A DNA stretch of 64,000 bases, taken from contig NW_020654080.1 in the NCBI RefSeq assembly GCF_003589595.1, positions 4,709,397 through 4,773,396 on the forward strand. The letters run 5' to 3'. Below the pieces are notes generated by a model that made no database searches, was not told the DNA's origin, and saw only the letters and a list, made by a program, of their open reading frames with translations. The translations under genes and the position numbers were made by a program. The stretch is from Hyposmocoma kahamanoa. Taxonomy: Eukaryota; Arthropoda; Insecta; Lepidoptera; Cosmopterigidae. Below are positions 13,401 to 20,678 of this stretch, piece after piece. Position 1 is the stretch's first letter. Each line of letters starts with the position of its first letter.

Positions 13401-16400
13401 AATTTTTGGAAATAAATAAAATTCACAAGTTGCCAGGTCGGGACTGCACGCGGGATGGCTCATAAGATCAACGTTGTTCACCTTCAAAAATTCATTTGTC
13501 TGCCTGGCCGTGTGAGAACTGGCATTATCGTGGTGCAAGATTATACGGCGTTTACGGTTATTTTTACGGAGTTTGTCAATAACTTCCGGCAAACAAATGG
13601 TCGTGTACCAATCACTATTCACGGTACAACGATTCTCTAAAGCAACAGTAGCCACGTGTCCAGTTTTATTTAAAAAAAAAGCAATCATCCGCTTAAAGGC
13701 ACTTTGCACGCGCGACACTTTGGTTGGTTTCCGTGTGGCCAGAGCATTAATTATACTGATGCTAAATATGTAGATATGCCGAAAAGTTTATTTGATATGG
13801 AAAACGTGAGTGTTTTTTTTTTCAATGTAATGTGTTACTTATCAAATCTTGTCACTCCATTTTGATGGATACGGTTACATAGCAACGTGTTATAATAAAT
13901 AACCGTCTTTGAAATACTTTTGCGTTTTATATGAATGTACAGTCTAGTAGCAGTAGAGCTCCTTGTGAAAGAATTCGTCCAGGGAAGTACAGCCACCTTA
14001 CCTATTTCTGCCGCCAAACAGTAATGTCATCATTACTGTGTTCCCGTCTTGAAGGGTAAGGGCGCTTGTGAAATTACAGGCACATGGGACATGTCAACTT
14101 ATGTCTCAGGGTGACGGGCGCAGTGGCAGTGCCCCTCAGATCTTTGCGACTTAAAGATCTGAGGACACTGCAATTGTGTAGCTTACCATCAGGTGCACGA
14201 CTTGTTCGTCCCGTCACTTGATATTTCAAAAAAACGTAGAACCCGTACCTGAGACTCCGCCACCGAGTCAGGGAGTCTACTCCCGTATAAGTATAATATC
14301 ATTGACTTCCGTTCTCCGTCCGACATTCGACCGAAGCAATTACTGTCAAATATGTAATACTCGTACAACAAATTAAGTGACGCATGATTCGAATGAAGCT
14401 TCATACTTCACATTTTCTTTTGATTAAGTCGAGTATTACTTATTTAACTGTAATTGTTTCGGACAGAGAATGAAAATAGACCCCCTGACTCTGATCTGAA
14501 CACCAATGTCTACTATAACTCGCTCTGGCCGTGTATCACAGCCACCATTTAAATAGTGCATTATTTTTTATAACTACCTTATTATTCTTTATATGCGCGT
14601 TTGCGCACTCCATCCGATTCGTATTCTTTGCGAATCCGAGACTATACAAATCTAGAAAAGTCGGACCCATTTCGGATGTCGCTTGTGCACTAAGTCCCAT
14701 TCGAATCCTAGAAAATAAGAATATCGCTTGTACACCTAGAGATAAAATGATCTCTGTAACATTTCGAACCGTCATTTCTCGGATACGGAAGTGATACGAA
14801 TCGGACGTAGTGCACAAACGCTCTTAGAGCTACACTAATGTGTTAGTCGAACTTTCCGGTTCCTTCCAAGTGGAGAGTGTCACGATTACAATTGCATAGC
14901 AACATGTTACACTAATTGGCCATTTTAAAAGTACTTTTGCGTTTTATATATAAATTTACATAGAATTTGTGTTATAAAGCGTTCCATAATCATCAGCGAC
15001 TTCTACCGTTGAACGTACTCAACAAAATATTAGTGCTTACTGGAGCTTAACACATTCCTTTATAAATTTAACGCTTTTTGTAAACGATTCGTGTTTCACA
15101 AAGTATTTTTATTCACACTAAACAACAAAGAAGCGTGAAATTGATTTTGTTTCTTTTTGTGTAACAACTATCAAAACGTTTAGCGCGACATAGACAAAAG
15201 TCCGGTAGCAAGAGATGACCACAGACTAAGAGCTAATCTATTGACGCTTGGTAAACATTGATGTAGAGTTGTTGGAAGTGGTAGAATTCGAATTCTTTGA
15301 AGCTAAAGGTTAATGCTGCATACCGTGTCAACGTCAAGTAGCAGACCTTTAACCTTTCCTATTTATATACCGCCATTTAGTAATATGAACATTACTTCGT
15401 TCCGGTTTTGAAAGATGAGGGTGCTGGCGAAATTGTATCAATCAATAAATTCATTTATTTAGCTAGAAACATGGTGATTATGGTAACATGTTTGTAACTA
15501 ACAAAAATATTTTGTCAGAAAATATTCTAGACTTGCATAAAAGTTATATTCACAAGATTACATTAAATTATAATTAAGTAATATAACATTGTAATAAGTC
15601 GTACGTACTTAAATTAATTTAAATTCATTTATATAACAATATTTATTTTAAAAAATCCGTAATGTTTATATTTCAACCATGCCTATAATTTTGTTTTAAA
15701 TAGTTTAATAGGCAAAGAGTCTTTAATGTTATTTGGTACTCTGTTATAAATTCTAACACACATACACAAACAATTTTGGTTATATTTCTTTATCTTAGGT
15801 ACTTCAAAATTATTCTGTTATAATCTCCATAACTTTGAGGGTTGATGTCCAATATTTTTGATAAATAATGTATATGGCTTCATCACCCAGTTAGATATCT
15901 TTACAGTTACTAGCCCTGGCAAGAGATGTCGCTATTCACTGTATTTTAAATTTTTATTGAATTGATATTCAATTATTCTGAGTGTTCGATCTTTGTATTA
16001 ATAATTATAACAAACTAGTGACATTATTATTTCACAAAAAAATAATTGAATATCAATTCAATAAAAATTTAAAATACAGTGAAAAGCGACATCTCTCGCC
16101 AGGGCTAGTAACTGTAAATATATCTAACTGAGTGACAAAACTTTCATAGATTTCTCATAGATGGCGCTACGACTAAAAAGTCGTTGAATAAACCAAATAC
16201 AAAAGGTATGACGCAAGCACAGAAAAATTCGTGAGGTCCGCTGGTTCGTAACGCGGCTTAGTTGGTATAGCATCTAGCAGGGTAAGCTAGAATACGTCGG
16301 TTCGAATCCAGCCGGATCGAAGGAATTTTTTTCTGAATGTTCGATCTTTGTATTAATAATGAATGTATATTGCTTTTTACAAAAATTAATATGGGCACAT

Positions 16401-19400
16401 GCGACTTGTCAACTTATATCACAGGGTTGGCGTTATGGCGTATGAATAGGCGTATGTGGCAGAGCACCAGGCGCATGATTTGTTCATCCCATCACTTGAT
16501 ATCATTAAATAAAAACATTATTTTATTTTTTTTATTTTGTTCGTGTTCCATTTCGTCACTATATTTTCCTTTACCCTTAGCAAGATGTATTGCAACCGCA
16601 CGTTAACAAATTTACGTGTGTCTCTCAATTAAGAAGTAACCTTTCGTCCATTGGGTTATCATCGAGATACTTTTACAGTCTATCTACGATTATGCCTTCT
16701 AGCGTACTTCTAACGGTATCATTTTGGCTACTTAGATAAGTATTTTAATTATAAATAAATCGATTTCAATTTGACACATCATTATATATGCATAAAGCTA
16801 ATTTTTACATTTTAGTCTTTAAAGCACACTTGTTTAAGTTTATAGTACAACCGCGCGTAGAGCGTAATCCAAGCTCTACATCCGTGTAAAAGGCTGCCCT
16901 TACAACCGGTCGCGTTTTGTTCCCGCACTCGCTCCATTACACTCTTTGTTTTACGTATTACTGTTGTCTGCCCAAGTTGAATGTTTAACCTTATACAGGT
17001 TTGTACAACCAGTCATTTCCTTATTTCATAGTATTCTTTTTCATTTTGATGAAGCGATTTCTTCCAAGCGATGGCAACCAGTGGACAGATGGTTGTCTCT
17101 CAATCGAGAGGTCCATGGTTCAAATTCTTTTAGCGGCGAATACTTCGACTGTAATTCCAAAGTTACGTTACAATCTTTGCAGAAACCCGCATTGAGCTTG
17201 TATGGCGATCATATCTGGGGTTATCGTAATCCGAAATGACATTTTTCAGAAATAACGTTTGCTTGAATTTACATAACCTCGAAAGTAATTTGAGAGGAAA
17301 ACGTTTTTTCTTTTAAACTTAACCTAACCGAACCTAATCGTGTCTTTGCAATAAACATATCCTGAAAGAACAACGGTTTCGTTATAATTCAGTTTTCGGA
17401 GTAATGAAAATTCGAACAAACGTTATGTCGGAAACATTAATTCGAGTTTGTGATAGGTTACCCATATCTGGTCCCATACCTGGTTGTGGGATAATCATGG
17501 GTCGCTGATGATGTTGCAAGCTTTCTTTATGTTTAGTATACTGCCTACGTGGTCGGACGGTTACCATCCTGGACTACCACGCAGAGGTCCCGGATTCGAT
17601 TCAAAAATTTGTATGACCTACATTTATTTCTCTCGTGAGTTTGGGTGTAATTTGTGGTTGTCTATGTGTGTGTGTGTGTGTGTGTGATTCCCTAGTGCGC
17701 GGCTACGACTGTGTGCACGTTATTATTATATTATTATTATTGTTGTTATTGTTATAGAATGCGAAAACTACCATAACTGGAGACTAAGTAAAACTTATTC
17801 GTCACATTAATTTAACGAATCTTTTTTAACATAAGTGTCATGAATAATCTATGGTCAAGAAATGACCATAATTTATATATTCAATATAACATAAATAAAA
17901 ACCAAACGTTTATATTTACCTTGTATTGTTGAATATATAATTTGTGGTCATTATTCAAGACACTTAAATTAAAAAAGGATTCGTTCAATTAACGTAACGA
18001 AAAATTTTCGCTTAGTCTCCTGTTATAGTAGTTTTCACATTTTATGTATTCGATGCATTCTATAAAGAAAGCTTTCGACATCATCATCAAACCGTCGTAC
18101 TGACATTGGCGAAGATCGCCATAATTTTTGTATTCTTCTTATACCGCCATAAAAGAAAATAATAATAACCGAATTTTCTAGTTTTTTTTATTCCAACTTA
18201 AAATTAAATAATCCTTATTTTATAGGCAAGAAAATTACACTCGAAATCGTCAGCTCTACTTTATAAAACGGCCCATTCACTACCTGCATGACAGTCCACC
18301 TCGCAGGGCAAGACTGCTCACACACTACCCTGCGTACGGCTCACATAATGGAGTCTCCCAGGACGCATTGCAGGATTGCAGCATGCCTTGCGCGTTGGAA
18401 ATACATTCATAATCCTGCATTACGCGGCAGACGGCAAAGCGGACTGCAGTACAGAATAATGCATTCCCCCTTTTAGGCAGATTCCCTTGAGAAGAATGAA
18501 CGAGAAACTCTAGAAGTTGCTCTTTGTAAATATTCAATACAATTGTACAGATTTATCATTTACAATGTTTATTTCATAAATAATAGATCGAGTCTACCTA
18601 GCAAGAGCTACACGAGTCACTACCACGGATTTTTGCCATCCAATTACGCAGAAGCTATAATATATACAGCTCTATAATATAAAGTAATAATATATAGTAC
18701 ATATTATAATATAATAGTAGTATAATATAAAGTTTTTGTTTCGCTATAGTTCTCATAATTTTAAATCTTAAAACGGAATCTTATTATAGAAGCGTACACT
18801 TTTCCCCCTAATGAATTTGTGACTTTGGACGTATATACTAAATTCATTTGAATAATTTAAGACTGTAAATAATCACCTGGGAAGCTATTTTGGATATGAT
18901 ACGAGCGTTTTTTCCGCATGCAAAGACTGGCACGCAACAATTTTCTCAGGCTATAAGTAACCTTGAAATATATCAGCTGTGCCCACGTCTGTTATGTAGG
19001 TGTTAATCGTTTTACGATTGTTTGTACTAAAATAGTAATTCTCAGAAGGTACAAAATATTGTACTAAATACAAATAGCTTAGCGTAGCAGTAGAGCTCGC
19101 TGCGACAGAGTTCGTCCATTAAAGTAGTTACCATTTCCTATTTCTGCCGCCAAGCTGTAACGTGAGCACTACCGTGTCCCGGTATTGAAAGGTAAGGGTG
19201 CTAGTGAAATTGCCGGTACATGGGACACATGATATCTTAAAAAATGGGAAACATAATTTTAAGCATTGCCTTTTTAGTCTTTAATTAATTTTTATTGTTT
19301 CAAGATGATACTATTTCTAATTTTGTAATGCTGTGTACAGTTCTCATTGGATGTCCGATGTCTTATTTTTCATTGTTTGTAAATAATGTTTTTAATCTAT

Positions 19401-20411
19401 TTCTGGTACCATTGAGACAAAAATAAATAAAAATTTATCCAGGGTCATCATAAGGTTTTCCCGATTGTTACACATTGGAAATAGAACTGTTATTAAATCG
19501 ATATTAAATTGTTGTTAAATCGCGTATATATGGTCACGGCTGACCATGGAACCTGTTGGTTTGTTTGAAAAAACATACGCGATTTAAATCCGAAAAAATA
19601 GTCTAATTTCCAATTTAAAAATGTGTATTTAATGATACTATATATTGAATGAAATCTATATGAAATTGTACATTTTTGTTTGTTTTAGGCCACCAGACTA
19701 TACCAAAGGCGTATTCCAAACCCTTGGTTTCAAAGAGTTCCACGGATATTTAATGCTAACTGAAGAACAAAGGAACTCGGAGGAGGGCAAAAAGTTGTTA
19801 AAGGAAAGCATTGAAAATATGAAGTTAGGAACGCGGAGGTACGCCAGAAGACAAAATAAAATGGTTAAAGGACGCTTTTTAGAGCATCGTAATAGAGAAG
19901 TAAGTACTTATATACTTTAATTGAAATAAATATTTATAGCTAACTATTCCCCATTGCAAAGGTTTCACTAATGACAGCGCCATCTAGTGTCGAGTAGCGT
20001 AACTACAATAAAGTGCTTATTCTGCTCGTGAAAACTATGGTCAAAATTGTAAGTGATTTATTAGTTTACCGACAGATGGCGTTAATGTGAAAAATGTTTC
20101 AGGTTCCACCAATTTACGAGTTGGACACCACAGATATTTCAAAATGGGACGAAAATGTTAAAAATAAAGCAATAGCAATAATAGAAAGCTTTATAAATGG
20201 CTCGCCATGTGAAATTAAGCCGCTAGATTCGAGTACAAAAGAGAGAGAGAAGAAAATTGATGGACTTTCACACAATTATTGCAAAGTTTGTCAGAGACTT
20301 ATAATAGGAGATAAAGAGTATGCAATACATTTAAATTCTAATAGGCACATGAAGGTGATCAAGAAAAATAAAAAACTTCAAAATATTAAGGAACAGCAGC
20401 CAAACACATAG
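1..20411 (+). CDS. TRIT1: tRNA dimethylallyltransferase (TRIT1/MiaA family), C-terminal part, three exons
   Basis: The spliced exons 1-119, 19689-19899 and 20103-20411 give one frame of about 212 residues to the stop TAG (20409-20411). The enzyme adds an isopentenyl group to A37 of tRNAs that read UNN codons, in cytosol and mitochondria. The visible part holds the end of the helical insertion domain (DERLNARVDQMLEDG, DFH), the family block GVFQTLGFKEFHGYL, the tRNA-binding stretch RRYARRQNKMVKGRF, and the block VPPIYELD...DISKWDE. Near the C-terminus is a matrin-type C2H2 zinc finger, C-X2-C-X12-H-X5-H, at residues 60-82 of the last exon, as in eukaryotic TRIT1. The N-terminal P-loop and DMAPP-binding half lie left of the window. 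Family members are usually about 450-470 residues. Identification is by motif recall and is firm; splice phases agree at both junctions. Confidence 0.93.
175..381 (+). repeat. Family A copy (degenerate)
   Basis: Family A runs GTAGCAGTAGAGCTCC ... GTTCGTCC ... CTGCCGCCAAGCAG ... TTCCGGTTTTGAAGGG ... ACTTATGTCTCAGGGTGACG ... CCATCAGG ... CGTCCCGTCACTTGATATTA, then a poly(A). It reads like the tail of a non-LTR retrotransposon or a SINE made from one. This copy has lost its 3' end. Confidence 0.7.
700..834 (+). pseudogene. LINE relic, reverse transcriptase C-terminus
   Basis: Reads MRTAQEWNSLPTTVFPSTYS, then VLLNRHLLGELVPL and a stop. The W-N-S-L-P..VFP..Y....NRHLLG pattern is the usual C-terminal end of insect non-LTR ORF2. 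It shares this end with the relic at 1806-1991 on the other strand. Confidence 0.65.
835..1157. other. AT-rich stretch, nothing recognised
   Basis: Very AT-rich, with runs of AATAATAA-type sequence. Probably LINE 3' UTR material next to the relic at 1158-1605. Confidence 0.5.
1158..1605 (-). pseudogene. LINE relic, jockey/CR1-like reverse transcriptase C-terminus
   Basis: On the - strand one reads FWGNS, a frameshift, KKAFALQKRAIRPIV, ESCTPYFR, a stop, then FNGLPAEFK and DKSFYCIDEF before the last stop. These are the C-terminal landmarks of jockey/CR1-like ORF2 proteins. At least one frameshift and two in-frame stops show it is dead. Confidence 0.75.
1806..1991 (-). pseudogene. LINE relic, same family as 700-834
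   Basis: Codes LRTKYFASSFLMRTSMFPEK then YNSELFKARVNRHFLG. It aligns with the + strand relic at 700-834 but lacks the W-N-S-L-P segment, so about 27 bases are deleted. Confidence 0.65.
2093..2245 (+). repeat. Family C copy, divergent
   Basis: Family C is an inverted-repeat element with arms of about 85 bp, from CGAGTTCTTAGGTTTTCGCG to CGGATTTAAATCGCGTATAT, and a core GTTTCGGGCCC..ACAGGTCCCATGGTCACGG. Here both arms are short and the core is diverged (GGATCTGTAAAGGACCCGAA). Confidence 0.65.
2325..2485 (+). pseudogene. Family J: LINE 3' coding end
   Basis: Reads LKTIVKQKLYT, a stop, then after a frameshift ASAYLNDKNP. This is the usual final segment of another insect LINE ORF2. Copies at 18476-18840 and 59125-59475 are related. 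Confidence 0.6.
2599..2650. repeat. Perfect 25 bp palindrome
   Basis: Two 25-base arms starting AACTCAAATGGGGCTGGG pair without a mismatch around a 2-base loop (CC). It lies just outside the 3' end of the R1-like relic. Confidence 0.95.
2730..3490 (-). pseudogene. R1-clade LINE relic, ORF2 C-terminus and 3' UTR
   Basis: On the - strand: EPTPVCHQCDCAEDTAQHTL, AECPE, stop, AENRAAMVAVVGHDLSLPAV, stop-broken EVVSSFCEVVIARKETAERI. The C..C....DTA.HTL..CP zinc-knuckle-like end is typical of insect R1-like ORF2. The 3' UTR reads GGAGTTTTAGTGGGTAGG and ends in a poly(A) at about 2750. The GC content is well above its surroundings. A long + strand ORF here is only its antisense shadow. Confidence 0.8.
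3434..3486 (-). repeat. Family A 5' fragment joined to the R1-like relic
   Basis: The first ~50 bases of family A on the - strand run in one frame (VAVELLVNEFVQGSTDTLTR) straight into the R1-like coding end. Confidence 0.6.
3491..3994. other. No feature recognised
   Basis: Mixed-composition intron sequence without a readable frame or repeat match in the window. Confidence 0.5.
4015..4076 (+). repeat. 31 bp tandem duplication
   Basis: ACGCCTGTGTCGTGTACTGT and the following GTTCCGTGC occur twice in a row with almost no change. Confidence 0.85.
4376..4440. repeat. (CT)n microsatellite
   Basis: About 22 CT units, then interrupted CTTT units. Confidence 0.98.
4711..4975 (-). pseudogene. LINE relic, reverse transcriptase C-terminal domain
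   Basis: Codes LCESIICYCIRIWGSGGACK, then LPFERAQRAVLKTIIFKPS and the motif KLYTETGVRKN. These match the Y-C-I..WG...K.....ERAQRA.LK...FKP block of jockey/CR1-like LINEs. The open frame is fused to family A sequence on its upstream side. Confidence 0.75.
4996..5150 (-). repeat. Family A copy (partial)
   Basis: Contains the ACCAAGTGACGGGACGAAC end and the CACTGCGCCCGTCACCCTG core; internal bases between them are deleted. Confidence 0.8.
5321..5525 (-). repeat. Family H SINE, without its tRNA head
   Basis: Family H begins on this strand as ATCATCAACCCATTTATACG, TCCCACTGCTGGGCA, then GAGGGTTGTGAACCTTCTTC and GATGTTTTCCTTCACCGGAA. This copy stops before the tRNA-like head. Confidence 0.65.
5605..5787 (-). 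repeat. Family E copy with tRNA-like head
   Basis: The head reads, on the - strand, TGGCTTAGTTGGTATAGCG (box A) through GGTTCGAATCC (box B), with a hairpin between. The body is ACACTCAG..GATCTTTGTATTAATAATT..TTGATATTCAATTATT. A tRNA finder may call it a pseudogene; I treat it as a SINE-like element. Confidence 0.75.
5815..6010 (+). repeat. Family E copy, inverted relative to the previous one
   Basis: Opens with CATAGATTTCTCATAGATGG and carries the tRNA-like head at 5918-5990, facing the - strand head at 5718-5790. Confidence 0.75.
6185..6278 (-). repeat. Family H SINE head fragment
   Basis: Contains the box B mirror TTTGAACCCACA and TTAAACCATTAAGCTACTAC (box A side), that is, only the tRNA-like end of H. 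Confidence 0.6.
6279..7310. other. No repeat recognised; one exon-like frame at 6703-6802 (-)
   Basis: AT-rich. The - strand frame LKSVDDLEQSMFYAKQCVSA, ITADYG looks protein-like and ends at GGTATGT, a plausible donor. I do not recognise the product and found no partner exon. Confidence 0.35.
7311..7728 (+). mobile_element. Family B inverted-repeat element, interrupted by a C copy
   Basis: B begins TTTAATCGACTTCAAAAAAG and ends CTTGAAGTCGGTTAAAA, which are mirror images, so it is a DNA element. The interior landmarks are TTCCACCTCTAAGGGTGGCA and CGCGCACTTTCCGGTAACC. A family C segment (7493-7655) lies inside, between two copies of GAATAGATGTAA. Confidence 0.7.
7493..7655. repeat. Family C copy inside family B
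   Basis: The left arm has lost its outer part; the core and the full right arm (…CGCGAAAACCTAAGAACTCGA) remain. It is flanked by direct repeats at 7481-7492 and 7656-7667. Confidence 0.75.
7741..7910 (+). repeat. Family C left arm with a doubled core
   Basis: The full left arm is followed by two tandem copies of the ACGTTTCGGGCCCTT...CATGGTCAC core; the right arm is absent. Confidence 0.75.
7911..8589. other. No gene; one perfect hairpin at 8311-8344
   Basis: The hairpin has a 14-base perfect stem, GTGAAAATTGCTAT, with a 6-base loop. The rest is AT-rich and unrecognised. Confidence 0.6.
8590..8808 (+). repeat. Family G tRNA-derived SINE
   Basis: Head CTGTGGCCGATCGGTTACCA (box A) to GGTTCGATTCCC (box B), then GAGAAATATTTGTATGGCC, TTGGGTGTAATTT, CCATGGCACCCGCGA and CCCTAGTGCGGGGCTA. 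This is the best-preserved G copy in the window. Confidence 0.85.
9064..9245 (+). repeat. Family B fragment
   Basis: Middle section of B, from GAACCGATTTTAATGATT to CGCGCACTTTCCGGTGCGG. It has an extra insertion after GATGAATCG. Confidence 0.75.
9625..10340 (+). mobile_element. Family B element split by a family A insertion
   Basis: The left part (9625-9757) runs from the TIR to GATAATTCGGTAC and the right part (10198-10340) resumes at AATATTCCACCTCTAAGG. Family A lies between, so A inserted later. Confidence 0.75.
9758..10186 (-). repeat. Family A copy, itself interrupted
   Basis: A matches at 9758-9833 and 10066-10186. The middle (9834-10065) is unrelated AT-rich sequence, probably a further insertion or a rearrangement. 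Confidence 0.7.
10562..10990. mobile_element. Family D MITE, about 430 bp
   Basis: Terminal inverted repeats of about 23 bp, from GCCTTTCCACCAGAGATGTG, are present at both ends. The flanks fit a TA or similar short target duplication in the family C core (other C copies read CCCTTAACAGG here). The interior is moderately GC-rich with no coding frame. Confidence 0.8.
11205..11330. repeat. Family E fragment
   Basis: Carries a box B mirror (GGATTCGAACCGACGTCTTC) flanked on both sides by the TTTGTATTAATA tail in opposite orientations. Confidence 0.65.
11363..11839. other. No feature recognised
   Basis: Intron sequence without a match to any window repeat; short overlapping ORFs on both strands look random. 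Confidence 0.5.
11840..11997 (+). repeat. Family G SINE lacking box B
   Basis: Box A and the 3' body are present; the segment from the anticodon-like region to GAGAAATAT is deleted. Confidence 0.75.
11998..12518. other. AT-rich, nothing recognised
   Basis: No repeat or coding signal seen. Confidence 0.5.
12527..12722. mobile_element. Family F hAT-type MITE, copy 1 (with gap)
   Basis: Ends are CATTGACTTACAA and its mirror; the inverted match extends about 31 bp. The 8-base target duplication GCTAAAAT is at 12519-12526 and 12723-12730. A 10 N gap lies in the middle. Confidence 0.9.
12592..12601. other. Assembly gap (10 N) inside a family F element
   Basis: Intact F copies have about 42 more bases here than this copy's known sequence, so the 10 N placeholder underestimates the gap. 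Confidence 0.95.
12929..13159 (-). repeat. Family A copy, abutting the mariner relic
   Basis: Full outer ends, with a deletion of the central GTTGCAGTGCC...GATCT part. Confidence 0.85.
13160..13740 (-). pseudogene. Mariner transposase relic, C-terminal half
   Basis: Codes KRMIAFFLNKTGHVATVALE, WYTTICLPEVIDKLRKNN, HHDNASSHTARQTNEFL, MSHPACSPDLATCEFYLFPK, then EEYEKYVLEMVTEA, a stop where the family has Trp, and KCFQNWFIRMKKSI..NGEYFEKQ. This is a Tc1/mariner DDE/D transposase. The second catalytic Asp (HDN) is present and the third is Glu (CEFYLF). The N-terminal DNA-binding half and the first Asp are missing. No terminal repeats were found. It is dead: truncated, with an in-frame stop and a catalytic substitution. 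Confidence 0.88.
13942..14237 (+). repeat. Family A copy, nearly full length
   Basis: Runs from AGTCTAGTAGCAGTAGAGCT to CGTCCCGTCACTTGATATTT and a short poly(A). Confidence 0.85.
14238..14592. other. No feature recognised
   Basis: No repeat or coding match. Confidence 0.5.
14593..14826. mobile_element. Short inverted-repeat element (MITE)
   Basis: The ends GCGTTTGCGCACTCCATCC and, mirrored, GCGTTTGTGCACTACGTCC are both followed by GATTCGTAT. That is about 30 bp of terminal inverted repeat with few mismatches, 234 bp overall. No clear target duplication. Open frames on both strands are by-products. Confidence 0.65.
14827..15324. other. No feature recognised
   Basis: AT-rich intron sequence. 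Confidence 0.5.
15325..15434 (+). repeat. Family A, degenerate 5' part
   Basis: Retains TACCGCCATTTAGTAATATG and TTCCGGTTTTGAAAGATGAG; the 3' part is gone. Confidence 0.5.
15435..15870 (-). pseudogene. LINE relic with 3' UTR
   Basis: On the - strand: NRVPNNIKDSLPIKLFKTKL, stop, AWLKYKHYGFF, then an AT-rich 3' region. N.(L/V)P..IK......FK..LK.WL....(F/Y)Y is the normal LINE ORF2 ending. Confidence 0.7.
15891..16360. repeat. Family E foldback unit with tRNA-like head
   Basis: Arms of about 90 bp (15891-15977 and 16040-16134), from CAGTTAGATAT through ACTAGCCCTGGC to TTGATATTCAATTATT, are mirror images around a 60-base centre. A + strand tRNA-like head follows at 16248-16320. Confidence 0.75.
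16385..16510 (+). repeat. Family A 3' part, degenerate
   Basis: Shows GGGCACATGCGACTTGTCAA and ends TCCCATCACTTGATATCA. Confidence 0.6.
16511..17537. other. No feature recognised
   Basis: About 1 kb of intron without a repeat match; short ORFs only. Confidence 0.5.
17538..17745 (+). repeat. Family G SINE with (TG)n expansion
   Basis: Box A and box B regions are present; the CCATGGCACCC segment has been replaced by a TG run. Confidence 0.8.
17753..18064. mobile_element. Foldback element, about 310 bp
   Basis: Arms of about 130 bp (17753-17890 and 17928-18064) are mirror images at roughly 80 percent by eye, starting TATAGAATGC and including GGAGACTAAG. The centre is about 40 bases of AT-rich sequence. 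Confidence 0.75.
18065..18475. other. Unassigned sequence with repeat-like GC-rich insert
   Basis: 18288-18475 is GC-richer than its flanks, with repeated TGCAGG/CCTGCA words. It may be an insert in the neighbouring LINE end. No family match in the window. Confidence 0.4.
18476..18840 (-). pseudogene. Family J LINE 3' end
   Basis: Shares CGCAGAAGCTATA, ATCGAGTCTAC, TTTTTGCCATCCAA, GGAATCTTATTATAGA and TTCCCCCTAATGAATTTGTG with 59125-59475. The coding strand is minus. Confidence 0.6.
19081..19246 (+). repeat. Family A copy with 3' deletion
   Basis: Good match from AGCGTAGCAGTAGAGCTCG to GGTACATGGGACA, then a jump to the TTGATAT-type end. Confidence 0.75.
19448..19616. repeat. Family C short copy with both arms
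   Basis: The left arm is shortened, the core is GGTCACGGCTGACCATGGAA, and the right arm GTTTGTTTGAAAAAACA ends in TTTCCAATTT. It lies 70 bases upstream of a TRIT1 exon. Confidence 0.7.
19689..19899 (+). CDS. TRIT1: TRIT1 penultimate exon
   Basis: One base plus 70 codons. The acceptor is a pyrimidine-rich TTTTAG and the donor is GTAAGT at 19900 (phase 0). It encodes PPDYTKGVFQTLGFKEFHG and the basic RRYARRQNKMVKGRF segment that contacts tRNA in this family. Confidence 0.93.
20103..20411 (+). CDS. TRIT1: TRIT1 last exon with C2H2 zinc finger
   Basis: The acceptor TTTCAG ends at 20102; phase 0; 102 codons then TAG. It starts VPPIYELD, the block that follows the tRNA-binding segment in animal TRIT1. 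The zinc finger (NYCKVCQRL...HLNSNRH) is followed by a lysine-rich tail. The upstream intron (19900-20102) is short and has a small inverted pair around the motif AGATGGCG. Confidence 0.94.
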   Translation, partial: VPPIYELDTTDISKWDENVKNKAIAIIESFINGSPCEIKPLDSSTKEREKKIDGLSHNYCKVCQRLIIGDKEYAIHLNSNRHMKVIKKNKKLQNIKEQQPNT

Positions 20412-20639
20412 TTTTTAATATTGTTAAGCAACCTAGAAGATGCCAGGTATGCGCAACAGATCTTATAAGAAACATTAACCAGTGTCTAGCCATAGGTGTA
20501 TGCACCCTGTCACTTCTACTGTCTTAGCGAGAGTGTAAGCAATAATACAGTGTTACGCTACTTTAGGATAACATAAAATGTGTAGCTACCTAGTTTTAGA
20601 CAAAAATACTGTGTAACTAGTTTCATCAGCTCAAGGCAA

Positions 20640-20645
20640 AATAAA
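20640..20645 (+). terminator. Poly(A) signal for TRIT1
   Basis: AATAAA, overlapping a second near-copy just downstream, lies about 230 bases after the TRIT1 stop and is followed by a GT-rich stretch (GTTTTTGTTG). Confidence 0.7.
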
Positions 20646-20672
20646 TAAATGTTTTTGTTGAGACACAAATAT

Positions 20673-20678
20673 TTTATT
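20673..20678 (-). terminator. Poly(A) signal for COA3-TFB1M mRNA
   Basis: TTTATT on the + strand reads AATAAA on the - strand, about 70 bases past the TFB1M stop. It faces the TRIT1 signal. Confidence 0.65.

Larger units (their letters stand above)
120..19688 (+). other. TRIT1 intron of 19.6 kb, filled with mobile elements
   Basis: Donor GTAAGA at 120 and acceptor TTTTAG ending at 19688. It holds LINE relics, SINEs, MITEs and a mariner relic, listed separately. No exon of a second gene was recognised inside it. Confidence 0.85.

Noticed and set aside
14531..14817. Overlapping 87- and 93-codon frames on opposite strands
   Set aside because: Explained by the inverted-repeat element at 14593-14826.
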